The notes under the pieces were generated by a model that worked only from the letters and a program-made list of their open reading frames with translations, was not told the origin of the DNA and searched no databases. A stretch of 64,000 nt of DNA from Streptococcus suis YS56 (GTDB taxonomy: Bacteria; Bacillota; Bacilli; Lactobacillales; Streptococcaceae): NCBI RefSeq assembly GCF_000440115.1, contig NZ_ALMY01000013.1, positions 1 to 64,000 on the forward strand. Reading direction: 5' to 3'. Positions 20,199-28,022 of the stretch are shown here, in pieces (within the stretch, counting starts at the first letter, position 1; each line of letters begins with the position of its first letter). The position numbers and the translations under genes were made by a program.

Positions 20199-20861
20199 GT
20201 GGAGAATGTAAGTCAAGGGATGAAATGGCTTGGTCAAAAATTTTGGATTTTGCTGAGAGTATTTGGTTTCATGGTGCTAGCTGTTCTTCCAGATGCTATT
20301 TTAGAAGTGTCTACATCACCAGTAGCTCATTTGGGAATAGCTTTATCCTCCATTGGAGTTATGGTCTTTATGTATTGGAGGGCTGAAAAGAATGGCATTA
20401 CTATCTGGGATAGAAGTTTTTTAACTTGGAAAGGTCTTGGTTTTGTTGTCTTAACTTTCACAGTGGCTCAGCTATTTAAACACCTTGGCTATTACATTAT
20501 GGAACTTCAGGGGATTGAAGAAACCAGTAATGATCTTGAATTGACAAAGTTATTAGAAAACATTCCATTTTGGTTAGCCTTTGTAAGAATAGCCTGTCAG
20601 GCAGCCATTACCGAGGAGATCATTGTCAGAGGCTATCTGTTCAAAAAGTTTTTTGAAAAGCATAAGATTCTAGGAATTGTAGTATCTGGTTTGATTTTTG
20701 CTTTCCTGCATGGACCAACAGATTTGGGATCTTGGATCATTTATGCCAGTCCAGGTTTCTTGCTGGCTTACCTCTACTATAAAACGGATTATCTGATTTA
20801 TCCTATCGCTGTTCATTTTATCAATAATGCTTGGGCGGTGCTGGCGTTCTATTATTTATAG
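20199..20861 (+). CDS. CPBP-family intramembrane metalloprotease (copy 1)
   Basis: A 220-residue protein with about six membrane segments of the CPBP/CAAX-protease (Abi) family. Members cleave prenylated or membrane peptides, or confer bacteriocin self-immunity. The glutamate motif EEIIVRGYLF lies near 143-152, and FAFLHGPTDLGSW (near 168-180) gives the metal-binding histidine. A third conserved HFINNAW lies near the end. The start is GTG with AAAGGAGA 5 bases upstream. A near-duplicate follows 45 bases later. The target is unknown. Confidence 0.82.
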   Translation: MENVSQGMKWLGQKFWILLRVFGFMVLAVLPDAILEVSTSPVAHLGIALSSIGVMVFMYWRAEKNGITIWDRSFLTWKGLGFVVLTFTVAQLFKHLGYYIMELQGIEETSNDLELTKLLENIPFWLAFVRIACQAAITEEIIVRGYLFKKFFEKHKILGIVVSGLIFAFLHGPTDLGSWIIYASPGFLLAYLYYKTDYLIYPIAVHFINNAWAVLAFYYL

Positions 20862-20906
20862 TTACTGAACAGGATAGAAAGAAGAACGGAGGAAAAAGAG
20901 AAAAGT

Positions 20907-21572
20907 ATGGAGCAATTCAGTCAAAAATTGGAATGGATTTGTCGGAAAATCTGGATTTTACTGCTGGCCTTTCTATTGTTACTTCTCGATCATATTCCAA
21001 TTTCCATATTGGAACAATCAACCTCGCAAGTCGCTCAATGGACTGCAGGCCTATTTTCTATTGCTATTATGGTCTTTATGTGTTGGTTGGCAGAAAGGAA
21101 AGGGCTAGCCATTTGGGATAGAAAAATCTTAACTTGGAAGGGTATGGGTATTGTTCTCTTAACCTATAGTGTGGCCCAGTTATTCAAGTATCTCGGGCAG
21201 TTTATCATGGACCTTCAAGGGATTGAAGATACCGCTAATCAGATTGGCATTGAAAAGTTGTTACAAACGATACCCTTTTGGTTAGCCTTTGTAAGAATAG
21301 CCTGTCAGGCAGCCATTACCGAGGAGATTGTTGTCAGAGGCTATCTATTCAAAAAGTTATTTGAGAAGCACAAGATATTAGGAATTGTAGTATCTGGTTT
21401 GATTTTTGCCTTCTTACATGGACCGACAGATTTGGGTTCTTGGATCATTTATGCCAGCCCAGGATTTTTAATGGCTTACCTCTACTACAAGACAGATTAC
21501 CTCATCTACCCCATGGCAGTGCATTTTATCAATAATGCCTGGTCAGTAGTGGCTTTCTACTATTTTCAATAA
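20907..21572 (+). CDS. CPBP-family intramembrane metalloprotease (copy 2)
   Basis: A 221-residue paralogue of the preceding gene with the same motifs (EEIVVRGYLF, FAFLHGPTDLGSW, HFINNAW). The C-terminal halves are almost identical, whereas the N-terminal about 120 residues differ clearly. A 53-base stretch (about 20568-20620 against 21280-21332) is identical. Like copy 1 it may act in peptide processing or immunity; nothing bacteriocin-like lies beside it. A bidirectional terminator follows. Confidence 0.82.
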   Translation: MEQFSQKLEWICRKIWILLLAFLLLLLDHIPISILEQSTSQVAQWTAGLFSIAIMVFMCWLAERKGLAIWDRKILTWKGMGIVLLTYSVAQLFKYLGQFIMDLQGIEDTANQIGIEKLLQTIPFWLAFVRIACQAAITEEIVVRGYLFKKLFEKHKILGIVVSGLIFAFLHGPTDLGSWIIYASPGFLMAYLYYKTDYLIYPMAVHFINNAWSVVAFYYFQ

Positions 21573-21580
21573 GTGAAACG

Positions 21581-21610
21581 AAAAGACGATTCCGAGTGGA
21601 GTCGTCTTTT
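21581..21610. terminator. bidirectional terminator
   Basis: AAAAGACGA (21581-21589) pairs with TCGTCTTTT (21602-21610), with A and T tracts on either side, between the convergent CPBP pair and the PspC-domain gene. Confidence 0.8.
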
Positions 21611-21618
21611 CGTATGCT

Positions 21619-21834
21619 TTAGTTGAGTTCAGACTTGTCTGGTAAAAGTATAGCCAGAATGATGTAGGCAGTTAGAAAGGGGAGGTTAGTCACAATGGCC
21701 AAGATGATGACCACCAATCGAACATTCTCTAATTTCCAACCGTAGTTTTCATATAGGTCAAAGTAGTCATAAAGACCTGCGATAACGCCAGCCAGTTCAC
21801 CACGACTTTTGTCCTTATACCATTTCTTTTTCAT
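21619..21834 (-). CDS. PspC-domain membrane protein
   Basis: A 71-residue protein. A short charged N-terminus with the PspC-type GELAGVIAGLYDYFDL motif (about 11-26) is followed by VRLVVIILAIVTNLPFLTAYIILAILLP, which can span the membrane once or twice. PspC-like proteins in Gram-positives often serve envelope-stress signalling. It is 12 bases from the serS stop and reads in the same direction, so it may be the last gene of the serS unit. Confidence 0.85.
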   Translation of the reverse strand: MKKKWYKDKSRGELAGVIAGLYDYFDLYENYGWKLENVRLVVIILAIVTNLPFLTAYIILAILLPDKSELN

Positions 21835-21845
21835 ATTCCTTACCT

Positions 21846-23120
21846 CTAAGGCTTAATCACGTCTACCCCACCCATGTATGGACGGAGAACTTCTGGAATG
21901 GTGACAGAGCCGTCTTCGTTTTGGTAGTTTTCAAGAATGGCAGCTACGGTACGACCAACTGCTAGACCAGAACCGTTGAGGGTATGGAGCAATTTAACCT
22001 TGCCGTCAGCAGCATCGCGGTAGCGGATTTGAGCGCGACGGGCTTGAAAATCTTCTGTGTTAGAACAGCTAGAAATTTCACGGTAGGCATTTTGGGCAGG
22101 AATCCAGACTTCCAAGTCATAGGTCTTAGCAGCTGAGAAGCCCATATCGCCTGTACAGAGGGCCAAAACGCGGTAAGGCAAGCCCAATTTTTGAAGGATA
22201 TTTTCTGCGTTTGCCGTCATTTTTTCCAATTCATCATAGGACTGTTCTGGTGTGGCAAATTTGACCATTTCAACCTTGTGGAATTGGTGAAGGCGGATCA
22301 GACCACGGGTGTCACGACCAGCAGAACCAGCTTCAGAACGGAAAGATGGGCTCATGGCTGTGAAGTAGATTGGCAGGTCTTTTTCTTCTAAAATCTCGTT
22401 GCGGTAGTAGTTGGTCAATGGTACTTCCGCAGTTGGGATGAGGACGAAGTTGGTATCTGCCAACTCAAAAGTATCTTCCTTGAACTTAGGATATTGACCA
22501 GTACCGAACATAGAGTCGTGGTTGACCATGTAAGGTGTGATGATTTCCTGATAGCCTTCTGCGATATGCTCGTCCAACATGAAGTTGTAGAGGGCACGCT
22601 CCAAACGAGCACCTAAGTTCTTGTAGAAGAGGAAGCGGGCACCAGTTACTTTTGCCCCGCGTTCCCAGTCCAGAATATCGAGGTCCTCACCCAAATCCCA
22701 GTGAGCTTTTGGCTCGAAAGTGAATTCACGAGGTGTTCCCCAACGGCGAACCTCCACGTTCTCTTCTTCATCTGCACCAACAGGGACAGAATCGTGCGGC
22801 GTATTTGGAAGAACTGCAAGGATGGCGTTCAACTCTTCATCGATTTCCAAGAGCTGGGCATCCAAGTTTTTCACGTCTGCAGACAATTTTTGCATGGCAG
22901 CGATTTTGTCATCCGCATTTTCCTTGTTGCGTTTTGCTTGGGCAATTTCCGCAGAAACGGTGTTGCGCTCTGCTTTTAATTCTTCTACAGTAACCAAGAT
23001 TTCACGGCGCTTTGCATCCAAGTCCTTGATGTCTGCCAAGGTTTCGGCAGCCACACCACGAGTAGCAAGTTTAGCAGCCACTCCGTCAAAATCTGAACGA
23101 ATGCGTTTCATATCTAACAT
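21846..23120 (-). CDS. serS: seryl-tRNA synthetase
   Basis: SerS charges tRNA-Ser. The 424-residue class II enzyme begins with a long coiled-coil tRNA-binding arm (about 25-105) and then the catalytic core. Motif 2 lies around [21 protein letters not shown] and motif 3 near [20 protein letters not shown]. The open frame extends to 23210, but [11 protein letters not shown] at 23120 is the usual start; no strong ribosome site is seen. A T-box leader precedes it. Confidence 0.95.
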   Translation of the reverse strand: MLDMKRIRSDFDGVAAKLATRGVAAETLADIKDLDAKRREILVTVEELKAERNTVSAEIAQAKRNKENADDKIAAMQKLSADVKNLDAQLLEIDEELNAILAVLPNTPHDSVPVGADEEENVEVRRWGTPREFTFEPKAHWDLGEDLDILDWERGAKVTGARFLFYKNLGARLERALYNFMLDEHIAEGYQEIITPYMVNHDSMFGTGQYPKFKEDTFELADTNFVLIPTAEVPLTNYYRNEILEEKDLPIYFTAMSPSFRSEAGSAGRDTRGLIRLHQFHKVEMVKFATPEQSYDELEKMTANAENILQKLGLPYRVLALCTGDMGFSAAKTYDLEVWIPAQNAYREISSCSNTEDFQARRAQIRYRDAADGKVKLLHTLNGSGLAVGRTVAAILENYQNEDGSVTIPEVLRPYMGGVDVIKP

Positions 23121-23229
23121 ATATAAGATACCGGACCCTTGAAACAGTCTGGGGACTGCTTCGGATTGGGCGAGTTCAATTCTACCACAACTTTCTTGCA
23201 GTAAAACCAAACCTTCCTTTCTATTTTAA

Positions 23230-23406
23230 TAAAAAAACGCACACAGGGAAACTGCTGGAGCGACTTTCACCGCGGTTCCATCCAGCTTCACATGTGTGCA
23301 CTTTGACTATTTTATTTGTTAACAACGGTAGAATTTCACAACTTTTTCCTATCTGCTCGCAACGACCGCAGACTTTCTGAAAGGAGCTAGAAGCTACTTA
23401 TCCGTT
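23230..23406 (-). promoter_or_regulatory. serine T-box leader
   Basis: The minus-strand leader carries the invariant T-box core TGGAACCGCGG (23270-23280). A terminator stem pairs GCACACA (23293-23299) with TGTGTGC (23239-23245) and is followed by seven T. Stem I lies nearer the start site, and a candidate specifier UCU (23330-23332, serine) lies in the AUUCUACC loop. Uncharged tRNA-Ser should therefore switch on serS. The specifier is the least certain part. Confidence 0.85.
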
Positions 23407-23412
23407 TCTACT

Positions 23413-23441
23413 ATTATACTTGATTTTCTATTTTTTGGCAA
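23413..23441 (-). promoter_or_regulatory. serS T-box promoter
   Basis: On the minus strand TTGCCA (23436-23441) and TATAAT (23413-23418) are 17 bases apart. The -35 box lies inside the last codons of manO. Confidence 0.75.
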
Positions 23442-23802
23442 ATAGATTTGAAATTTTTTGTCCAATAGTTTGAACCAAGGTAGGTAGTTTGACCACTTTC
23501 TCATTGCCAATATGCTCACGGGCAATTTTTAAGATCTTACCTGAGTCCTTAGAAGCAAAGAGAAATTTACCACTGTCTGTAAAGACTTCGAAGTGTCGGC
23601 TGACCTTTTTATTGCTCACATTGGCACCGATTTGTTCAATCGATGTCCAAGGAATTTGCACATAATTTTCCACGTTGTTATCTGCATAAAATTCCAAAGC
23701 TTGATCACCCAGAAGAAACTTGCCGACAGTACTACCAGCTATGCTGAGATAGGAAACACCTGTTGTGGATAGTTCGACATTTTTATTTAATGATTGTGCC
23801 AT
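23428..23802 (-). CDS. manO: DUF956-family protein ManO
   Basis: A 124-residue soluble protein of the DUF956 family, called ManO where it sits behind mannose-PTS genes. It has a GRAM/PH-like look (IPWTSIEQIGANVSNKKVSRHFEVFTDSG) and no membrane segment. Its role is probably regulatory but is not established here. It follows manN behind a hairpin, so it may be produced at a lower level than the PTS. Confidence 0.88.
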   Translation of the reverse strand: MAQSLNKNVELSTTGVSYLSIAGSTVGKFLLGDQALEFYADNNVENYVQIPWTSIEQIGANVSNKKVSRHFEVFTDSGKFLFASKDSGKILKIAREHIGNEKVVKLPTLVQTIGQKISNLFAKK

Positions 23803-23834
23803 AGTTACCTCATTTCTTGTTTTATTATACCATA

Positions 23835-23856
23835 AAACCCCGCATGAGCGGGGTTT
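23835..23856 (-). terminator. hairpin between manN and manO
   Basis: AAACCCCGC and GCGGGGTTT form a 9-base-pair GC-rich stem with a 4-base loop. On the minus strand TTT follows, so it can act as a partial terminator. Confidence 0.7.
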
Positions 23857-23865
23857 GTGAATGGA

Positions 23866-24777
23866 TTACATAATTCCAAGAAGGCGAGCTGCGATACCGA
23901 ACGCGAACAAGCCAACGATGATGGTGATTGGAGAAACTTTTTTCTTCAACAACCACATACATAGGAATGTAAGAAGCAAGTGCATGAAGCCTGGGATCAA
24001 ACCATCCAAGTTTTGTTGGAAAGTAGTAACCTTAGTTGGTGTTTGTGACAAACCTTGACCAACCAATTCAAAGGCTTTTTGAATACCTTCAGAACCTTCT
24101 GGCAATTTATCCCACTCGATGTAAGCACCTTCTGAAAGTGGAACTTCAGAAACTGTGAAGTTGAAGCCGATAGATACCCAACGTTGAGCAAGTACGGCAA
24201 GGATGAACATACCAAGGATAGAAGCACCTTTAGTAATGTCTTGGAGGATACCACCTGACATATCTTTAGTGATTTCTTTACCTGATTTGTAACCAAACTC
24301 TTGAGTGTACCAGAGGAAGCTCATACGGATAGCGTTCCATAGACCGAAGAAGAGGATTGGACCAAGGATGTTACCTGATACAGCAAGTGAAGCACCAAGG
24401 GCACCAAGGATAGGACGTACTGTAAACCAGAATACTGGGTCACCGATACCAGCAAGAGGTCCCATCATACCGATTTTCACACCTTGGATAGCAGCGTCAT
24501 CGATGTCAGCACCGTTTGCGCGTTCTTCTTCAAGGGCAAGTGTTACACCGACGATAGGTGCAGCAACGTATGGGTGTGTGTTAAAGAACTCCATGTGGCG
24601 CTTAAGAGCCGCAATTTGATCTTCTTTTTTAGTGTAGAGTTTTTTGATGGCTGGAACCATTGTGTAAGCCCAACCCAAGTTTTGCATACGCTCAAAGTTC
24701 CATGATGCTTGAAGGAAGGTTGAACGCCAGCAAATCGCTTTACGATCTTTTACTGAAAGTTGAATTTTTTCTGTCAT
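23866..24777 (-). CDS. manN: PTS mannose/glucose transporter subunit IID
   Basis: The IID membrane component of the mannose-class PTS, 303 residues. It has the family's N-terminal soluble part (WRSTFLQASWNFERMQNLGWAYTMVPAIKKLY) and GVKIGMMGPLAGIGDPVFWFTVRPI near 90-115. It works with IIC and IIAB to import and phosphorylate mannose, glucose and related sugars. The bacteriocin receptor role of such pairs is known in other lactic-acid bacteria. Confidence 0.95.
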   Translation of the reverse strand: MTEKIQLSVKDRKAICWRSTFLQASWNFERMQNLGWAYTMVPAIKKLYTKKEDQIAALKRHMEFFNTHPYVAAPIVGVTLALEEERANGADIDDAAIQGVKIGMMGPLAGIGDPVFWFTVRPILGALGASLAVSGNILGPILFFGLWNAIRMSFLWYTQEFGYKSGKEITKDMSGGILQDITKGASILGMFILAVLAQRWVSIGFNFTVSEVPLSEGAYIEWDKLPEGSEGIQKAFELVGQGLSQTPTKVTTFQQNLDGLIPGFMHLLLTFLCMWLLKKKVSPITIIVGLFAFGIAARLLGIM

Positions 24778-24798
24778 GATTGTGTTCTTCCTTTCTTC

Positions 24799-25605
24799 TT
24801 AGTAGTCTTCTAGGATGTCGCCGATTGGGTCGTTAGAACCAGCTCCGCCACCGTTACCACCTTTTTTAGAAAGGTTGAGGTAGATGAAGGCAAGAGATAC
24901 ACCGATAGCACCAAGTGCGATAAGTGTCAATTGGCTAACTGCAGCAAGTGCGAAACCGATAGCGAAGAATGGCCATACTTCGCGAGTAGCCATCATGTTG
25001 ATAACCATAGCGAAACCTACGGCAACAACCATACCACCACCGACGTTCATACCACCTGACAACCAAGCTGGCATAGATTCAAGAGCAGCTTGAACAGCTT
25101 CAGTTGGGATAGCAAGAAGAAGGGCAGCAGGAACAGCAATACGAAGTCCTTGAAGTGAAAGAGCAATCAAGTGGTAGCGCTCAAGTGCACCGAAGTCACC
25201 ACGTTCAGCAGCAGCGTCAGCACCGTGTACAAGGGCAACAGATGCTGTACGAACAAGCATTGTAAGGAAAAGACCTGCAACAGCAAGAGGAATAGCAAGA
25301 CCTTGAGCAACTGAGATCGCAGTTGCAGAGAAGTCACCACCCTTGATCAAGATGATAGCAGCGGCAACAGAAGCAAGGGCAGCATCTGGTGCAATGGCAG
25401 CACCGATGTTTGACCAGCCAAGGGCAACGAGTTGGAGAGTTCCTCCAAGCATAACACCAGCTGTAAGGTTACCGGTAACAAGACCGATGAGGGTACAAGC
25501 AACGATTGGTTGATGGAATTGGAATTGGTCAAGGACACCTTCCATACCTGCAAGAAAGGCCACAACAACGACCAAAATTGCAGAAATAATTGAAATATCT
25601 GACAT
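24799..25605 (-). CDS. manM: PTS mannose/glucose transporter subunit IIC
   Basis: A 268-residue polytopic protein. Hydrophobic segments fill most of its length, and GVLDQFQFHQPIVACTLIGLVTG and the LVTGNLTAGVMLGGTLQLVALGWSNIGAA signature near the N-terminus define the mannose-type IIC family. It sits between manL and manN in the usual order. The C-terminal tail is glycine-rich. Confidence 0.95.
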   Translation of the reverse strand: MSDISIISAILVVVVAFLAGMEGVLDQFQFHQPIVACTLIGLVTGNLTAGVMLGGTLQLVALGWSNIGAAIAPDAALASVAAAIILIKGGDFSATAISVAQGLAIPLAVAGLFLTMLVRTASVALVHGADAAAERGDFGALERYHLIALSLQGLRIAVPAALLLAIPTEAVQAALESMPAWLSGGMNVGGGMVVAVGFAMVINMMATREVWPFFAIGFALAAVSQLTLIALGAIGVSLAFIYLNLSKKGGNGGGAGSNDPIGDILEDY

Positions 25606-25654
25606 ATTTATAATCCTTTCATATTTCTGATAATCACACAGTGTTAATTAGTTT

Positions 25655-26644
25655 TTATTTAACATCTGCCTTGTTAATCAATTCAAACAAATCTTTTGGT
25701 GAATCATTTGGAACTTTACGAACATCGAATTTGACACCGAGTTCACGCAAGCGTTCAAAGGTAGCTACATCGTCCTTATCCATAGAAAGAACAGTGTTCA
25801 CCATTGTTTTGCCTGTTGAGTGAGCCATAGAACCAACGTTCAATTCCTTGATTTCTACACCACCTTCGATAGCTTCAAGAGCTTCTTGAGGTGTTTCAAA
25901 GAGAATCAAAGCGTGTGTGTTACCGAAGCGAGGATCTTTAGAAACCTCAATCAGTTTCTTGATAGGAACAACGTTTGCTTTAACGTTTCCTGGAGCCGCT
26001 TGTTTGATCAGTTGCTTACGAAGCTCGTCTTGAGCAACTGTATCTGAAGCAACGATGATACGATCTGCTTTAGAAGCAGGAGTCCAAGCAGTAGCGACCT
26101 GACCATGCAAGAGACGAGTATCGATACGAGCCAAGTTGATTTTCAACTTGCCATCACCGATAACTGTTCCTGGTGGGATAGCTCCCTTAGGTGCTTGTTC
26201 AGCACTTGCGGCTGGAGCTGCCTCGGCTGGTTGAAGTTCTTCTGGAAGAACCTTGATACCATCTTTGGCTTCCTTAATAATGTTTGCTGCCACTTTTTCA
26301 ACACCTGCAGCTGCATCCATTAGACGCTCTGTGTAGGCTTGAATTAGCATTGGCAAGTTCAGTCCAGTGATGATGGCAAATTTGCGGTCTGGACGTTCGC
26401 CAGCAACGCGACTTGCTTGGTTAAATGGTGAACCACTCCACAGGTCCGCCAATACCAACACTTCATCATCAGCATCGAATGAGTCGACGGCTGCATTGAG
26501 CTTAGCATATAAATCATCTGGACCTTCGCTTGGCATGAAAGTAACAACTTGTACTTTTTCTTGTTCGCCAAAAATCATTTGACCAGACTGATGAATGCCA
26601 GCAGCAAATTCACCATGACTTGCAATAATGATTCCAATACTCAT
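25655..26644 (-). CDS. manL: PTS mannose transporter subunit IIAB
   Basis: The cytosolic phosphotransfer protein of the mannose-type PTS, 329 residues. The IIA domain (1-130) has the phosphoryl His10 in IIIASHGEF. An Ala/Pro-rich linker (about 138-155) joins it to the IIB domain with the second phosphoryl His (about 180) in [13 protein letters not shown]. It is first in its operon. A promoter with a CcpA-like site precedes it. Confidence 0.96.
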   Translation of the reverse strand: MSIGIIIASHGEFAAGIHQSGQMIFGEQEKVQVVTFMPSEGPDDLYAKLNAAVDSFDADDEVLVLADLWSGSPFNQASRVAGERPDRKFAIITGLNLPMLIQAYTERLMDAAAGVEKVAANIIKEAKDGIKVLPEELQPAEAAPAASAEQAPKGAIPPGTVIGDGKLKINLARIDTRLLHGQVATAWTPASKADRIIVASDTVAQDELRKQLIKQAAPGNVKANVVPIKKLIEVSKDPRFGNTHALILFETPQEALEAIEGGVEIKELNVGSMAHSTGKTMVNTVLSMDKDDVATFERLRELGVKFDVRKVPNDSPKDLFELINKADVK

Positions 26645-26723
26645 TATTGTTCCCCCTAAATTTTTTCTAGTTCCTTTGAAATGTAAAACTAATGAATAGG
26701 CTTACATTTTCTTGAACTTGTAT

Positions 26724-26753
26724 ATTATAAAACGTTTTCATATCATTTGTCAA
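26724..26753 (-). promoter_or_regulatory. manL promoter with cre-like site
   Basis: On the minus strand TTGACA (26748-26753) and TATAAT (26724-26729) are separated by 18 bases. ATGAAAACGTTTTAT (26727-26741) fills most of the spacer and carries the TGAAAACG core of a CcpA catabolite-response element. The right half is imperfect. Confidence 0.65.
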
Positions 26754-26840
26754 GCAGATTTGTGTTAAAAAAAGAAAAAATTTCCGAAAATTTCATATAA
26801 AAATTTCAGAAAGCTGGTGATAGATATGTAAAATAACTGA

Positions 26841-26866
26841 AAAAAACTGCATAAGCAGCCTTTTTC
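26841..26866 (-). terminator. terminator of the Cof-type phosphatase gene
   Basis: On the minus strand GGCTGC-TTAT-GCAG is followed by seven T, right at the end of the gene. Confidence 0.65.
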
Positions 26867-27678
26867 TAGAGGAATAATTTTTCCAATTCTTTTGCAACAC
26901 CGTCTTCAAGGTTTGTAAATTCAGTCAAGCGGTCTGCGTGAGGTCGTAGGGTATCGCTACAATTTTTCATGGCATAACTGGTACCTGCGAGTTCTAGCAT
27001 TTCGACGTCATTGTGCTCATCACCAAAAGCAACTAAATCGCTAGGGCTGGCCTGGAAGAGTTCTAAGACATAGCTAAGAGCGGTTGCCTTATTGACACCT
27101 TTTGCACAAGTTTCGAGGATATTTAATGGTCCACCCCACGTATTGATTTCTAATTCATCTTTGAAATAGGCATTCATTTCTTTTGCAAGTTCATACTTAT
27201 CAGTTGCACGAGTTTGCATAAGGATGGAATGAGGATCGCTAGTGATTAACTCAGGTCTGATGAGTGTATCTGGAGTAATCTGTTCAACCCCCATCAGAGC
27301 TGGATCAATCTTGTCTAAGTTCTTTTGAGTGATGTAGAATTTATTCTTGTATTCACCGGCAATAAAATCTGCCTCGAATGTTTCTTCTTCTTTTAGAAAT
27401 TCGAGTAGGTATTTTTTGTCGATTAAAATATTTTGTTCCCATTGCCATTTCTTTCCAGGAATGTGAACTAAAGAACCGTTGAAATTAATCATGGGAGTAT
27501 CCAGTTCTAGTTGGTGGTAATATTTTTCAGCCATTCGATAGGGGCGGCCTGTGGCGATAAGAACGGTGTGTCCTGCTTGGCGGCCCTTCTTTATAGTTGA
27601 GATGGTATAATCAGATAATTGGCTATCATTATTGAGCAATGTGCCGTCCAAATCGATAGCAATGATTTTTTTCTTCAT
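26866..27678 (-). CDS. Cof-type HAD-IIB phosphatase
   Basis: A 270-residue cytosolic haloacid-dehalogenase-superfamily phosphatase of the Cof (IIB) subfamily. The nucleophile motif is IAIDLDGTLLNND, the second motif ATGRP, and the final acidic motif VAFGDEHNDVEML near 215-227. Members dephosphorylate sugar phosphates, FMN or PLP; the substrate is unknown here. The frame opens 4 codons earlier at 27690, but the ribosome site touches that ATG, so 27678 is preferred. Confidence 0.88.
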   Translation of the reverse strand: MKKKIIAIDLDGTLLNNDSQLSDYTISTIKKGRQAGHTVLIATGRPYRMAEKYYHQLELDTPMINFNGSLVHIPGKKWQWEQNILIDKKYLLEFLKEEETFEADFIAGEYKNKFYITQKNLDKIDPALMGVEQITPDTLIRPELITSDPHSILMQTRATDKYELAKEMNAYFKDELEINTWGGPLNILETCAKGVNKATALSYVLELFQASPSDLVAFGDEHNDVEMLELAGTSYAMKNCSDTLRPHADRLTEFTNLEDGVAKELEKLFL

Positions 27679-27890
27679 ATTTAATGGCATTCCTTTCTAG
27701 ATTCGTTATACTAGTTTTTAATAGTGAATAGTGTTTAGGTAGTAGCTAGACTGCTGAGAAATTGTTTTATGCGTCAAAGAATAGTACTTGTAGGTAACCA
27801 TATCTTGAACTAATAATTTCCAGTATAACAAAAGGAGATAATAAAAGCAAAGAAGCAATAAATTTTTTATAGATTGTCCGCAAGGTTTTT

Positions 27891-27913
27891 AATGTTCGTT
27901 ATTTACGAATGTT
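27891..27913 (+). promoter_or_regulatory. PurR-like boxes upstream of the permease
   Basis: The reverse complement of 27891-27903 reads AATAACGAACATT. This differs at one position from the PurBox consensus known in lactococci and bacilli (AWWWCCGAACWWT). ATTTACGAATGTT (27901-27913) overlaps it as an imperfect second copy, and a third, ATTTACGAACGAT, lies on the minus strand at 27993-28005. No purine riboswitch was found in this 344-base gap. Confidence 0.4.
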
Positions 27914-27957
27914 AAAGGATGAAAATAAACAAAATAACGTTTTCAAGATTAAAAAAC

Positions 27958-27986
27958 TTGAAATTATAATGTTTTTTGATTATAAT
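27958..27986 (+). promoter_or_regulatory. permease promoter
   Basis: TTGAAA (27958-27963) and TATAAT (27981-27986) with a 17-base spacer. Another TATAAT (27965-27970) lies within the spacer. A cre-like AACGTTTTCA sits at 27936-27945. Confidence 0.6.
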
Positions 27987-28022
27987 GTTTTTATCGTTCG
28001 TAAATTAAAGGAGAAATGAAAA

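Noticed and set aside
20159-20386. Frame of 75 residues overlapping the first CPBP gene
   Set aside because: The CPBP frame has family motifs and a good ribosome site; this frame has neither.
24305-24619. Plus-strand frame of about 104 residues opposite manN
   Set aside because: It is a shadow of the strongly coding manN, has no ribosome site and shows biased composition.
27691-28022. Purine (guanine) riboswitch upstream of the permease
   Set aside because: The conserved aptamer junction sequences were looked for and are not present; only PurR-like boxes and a promoter were seen.
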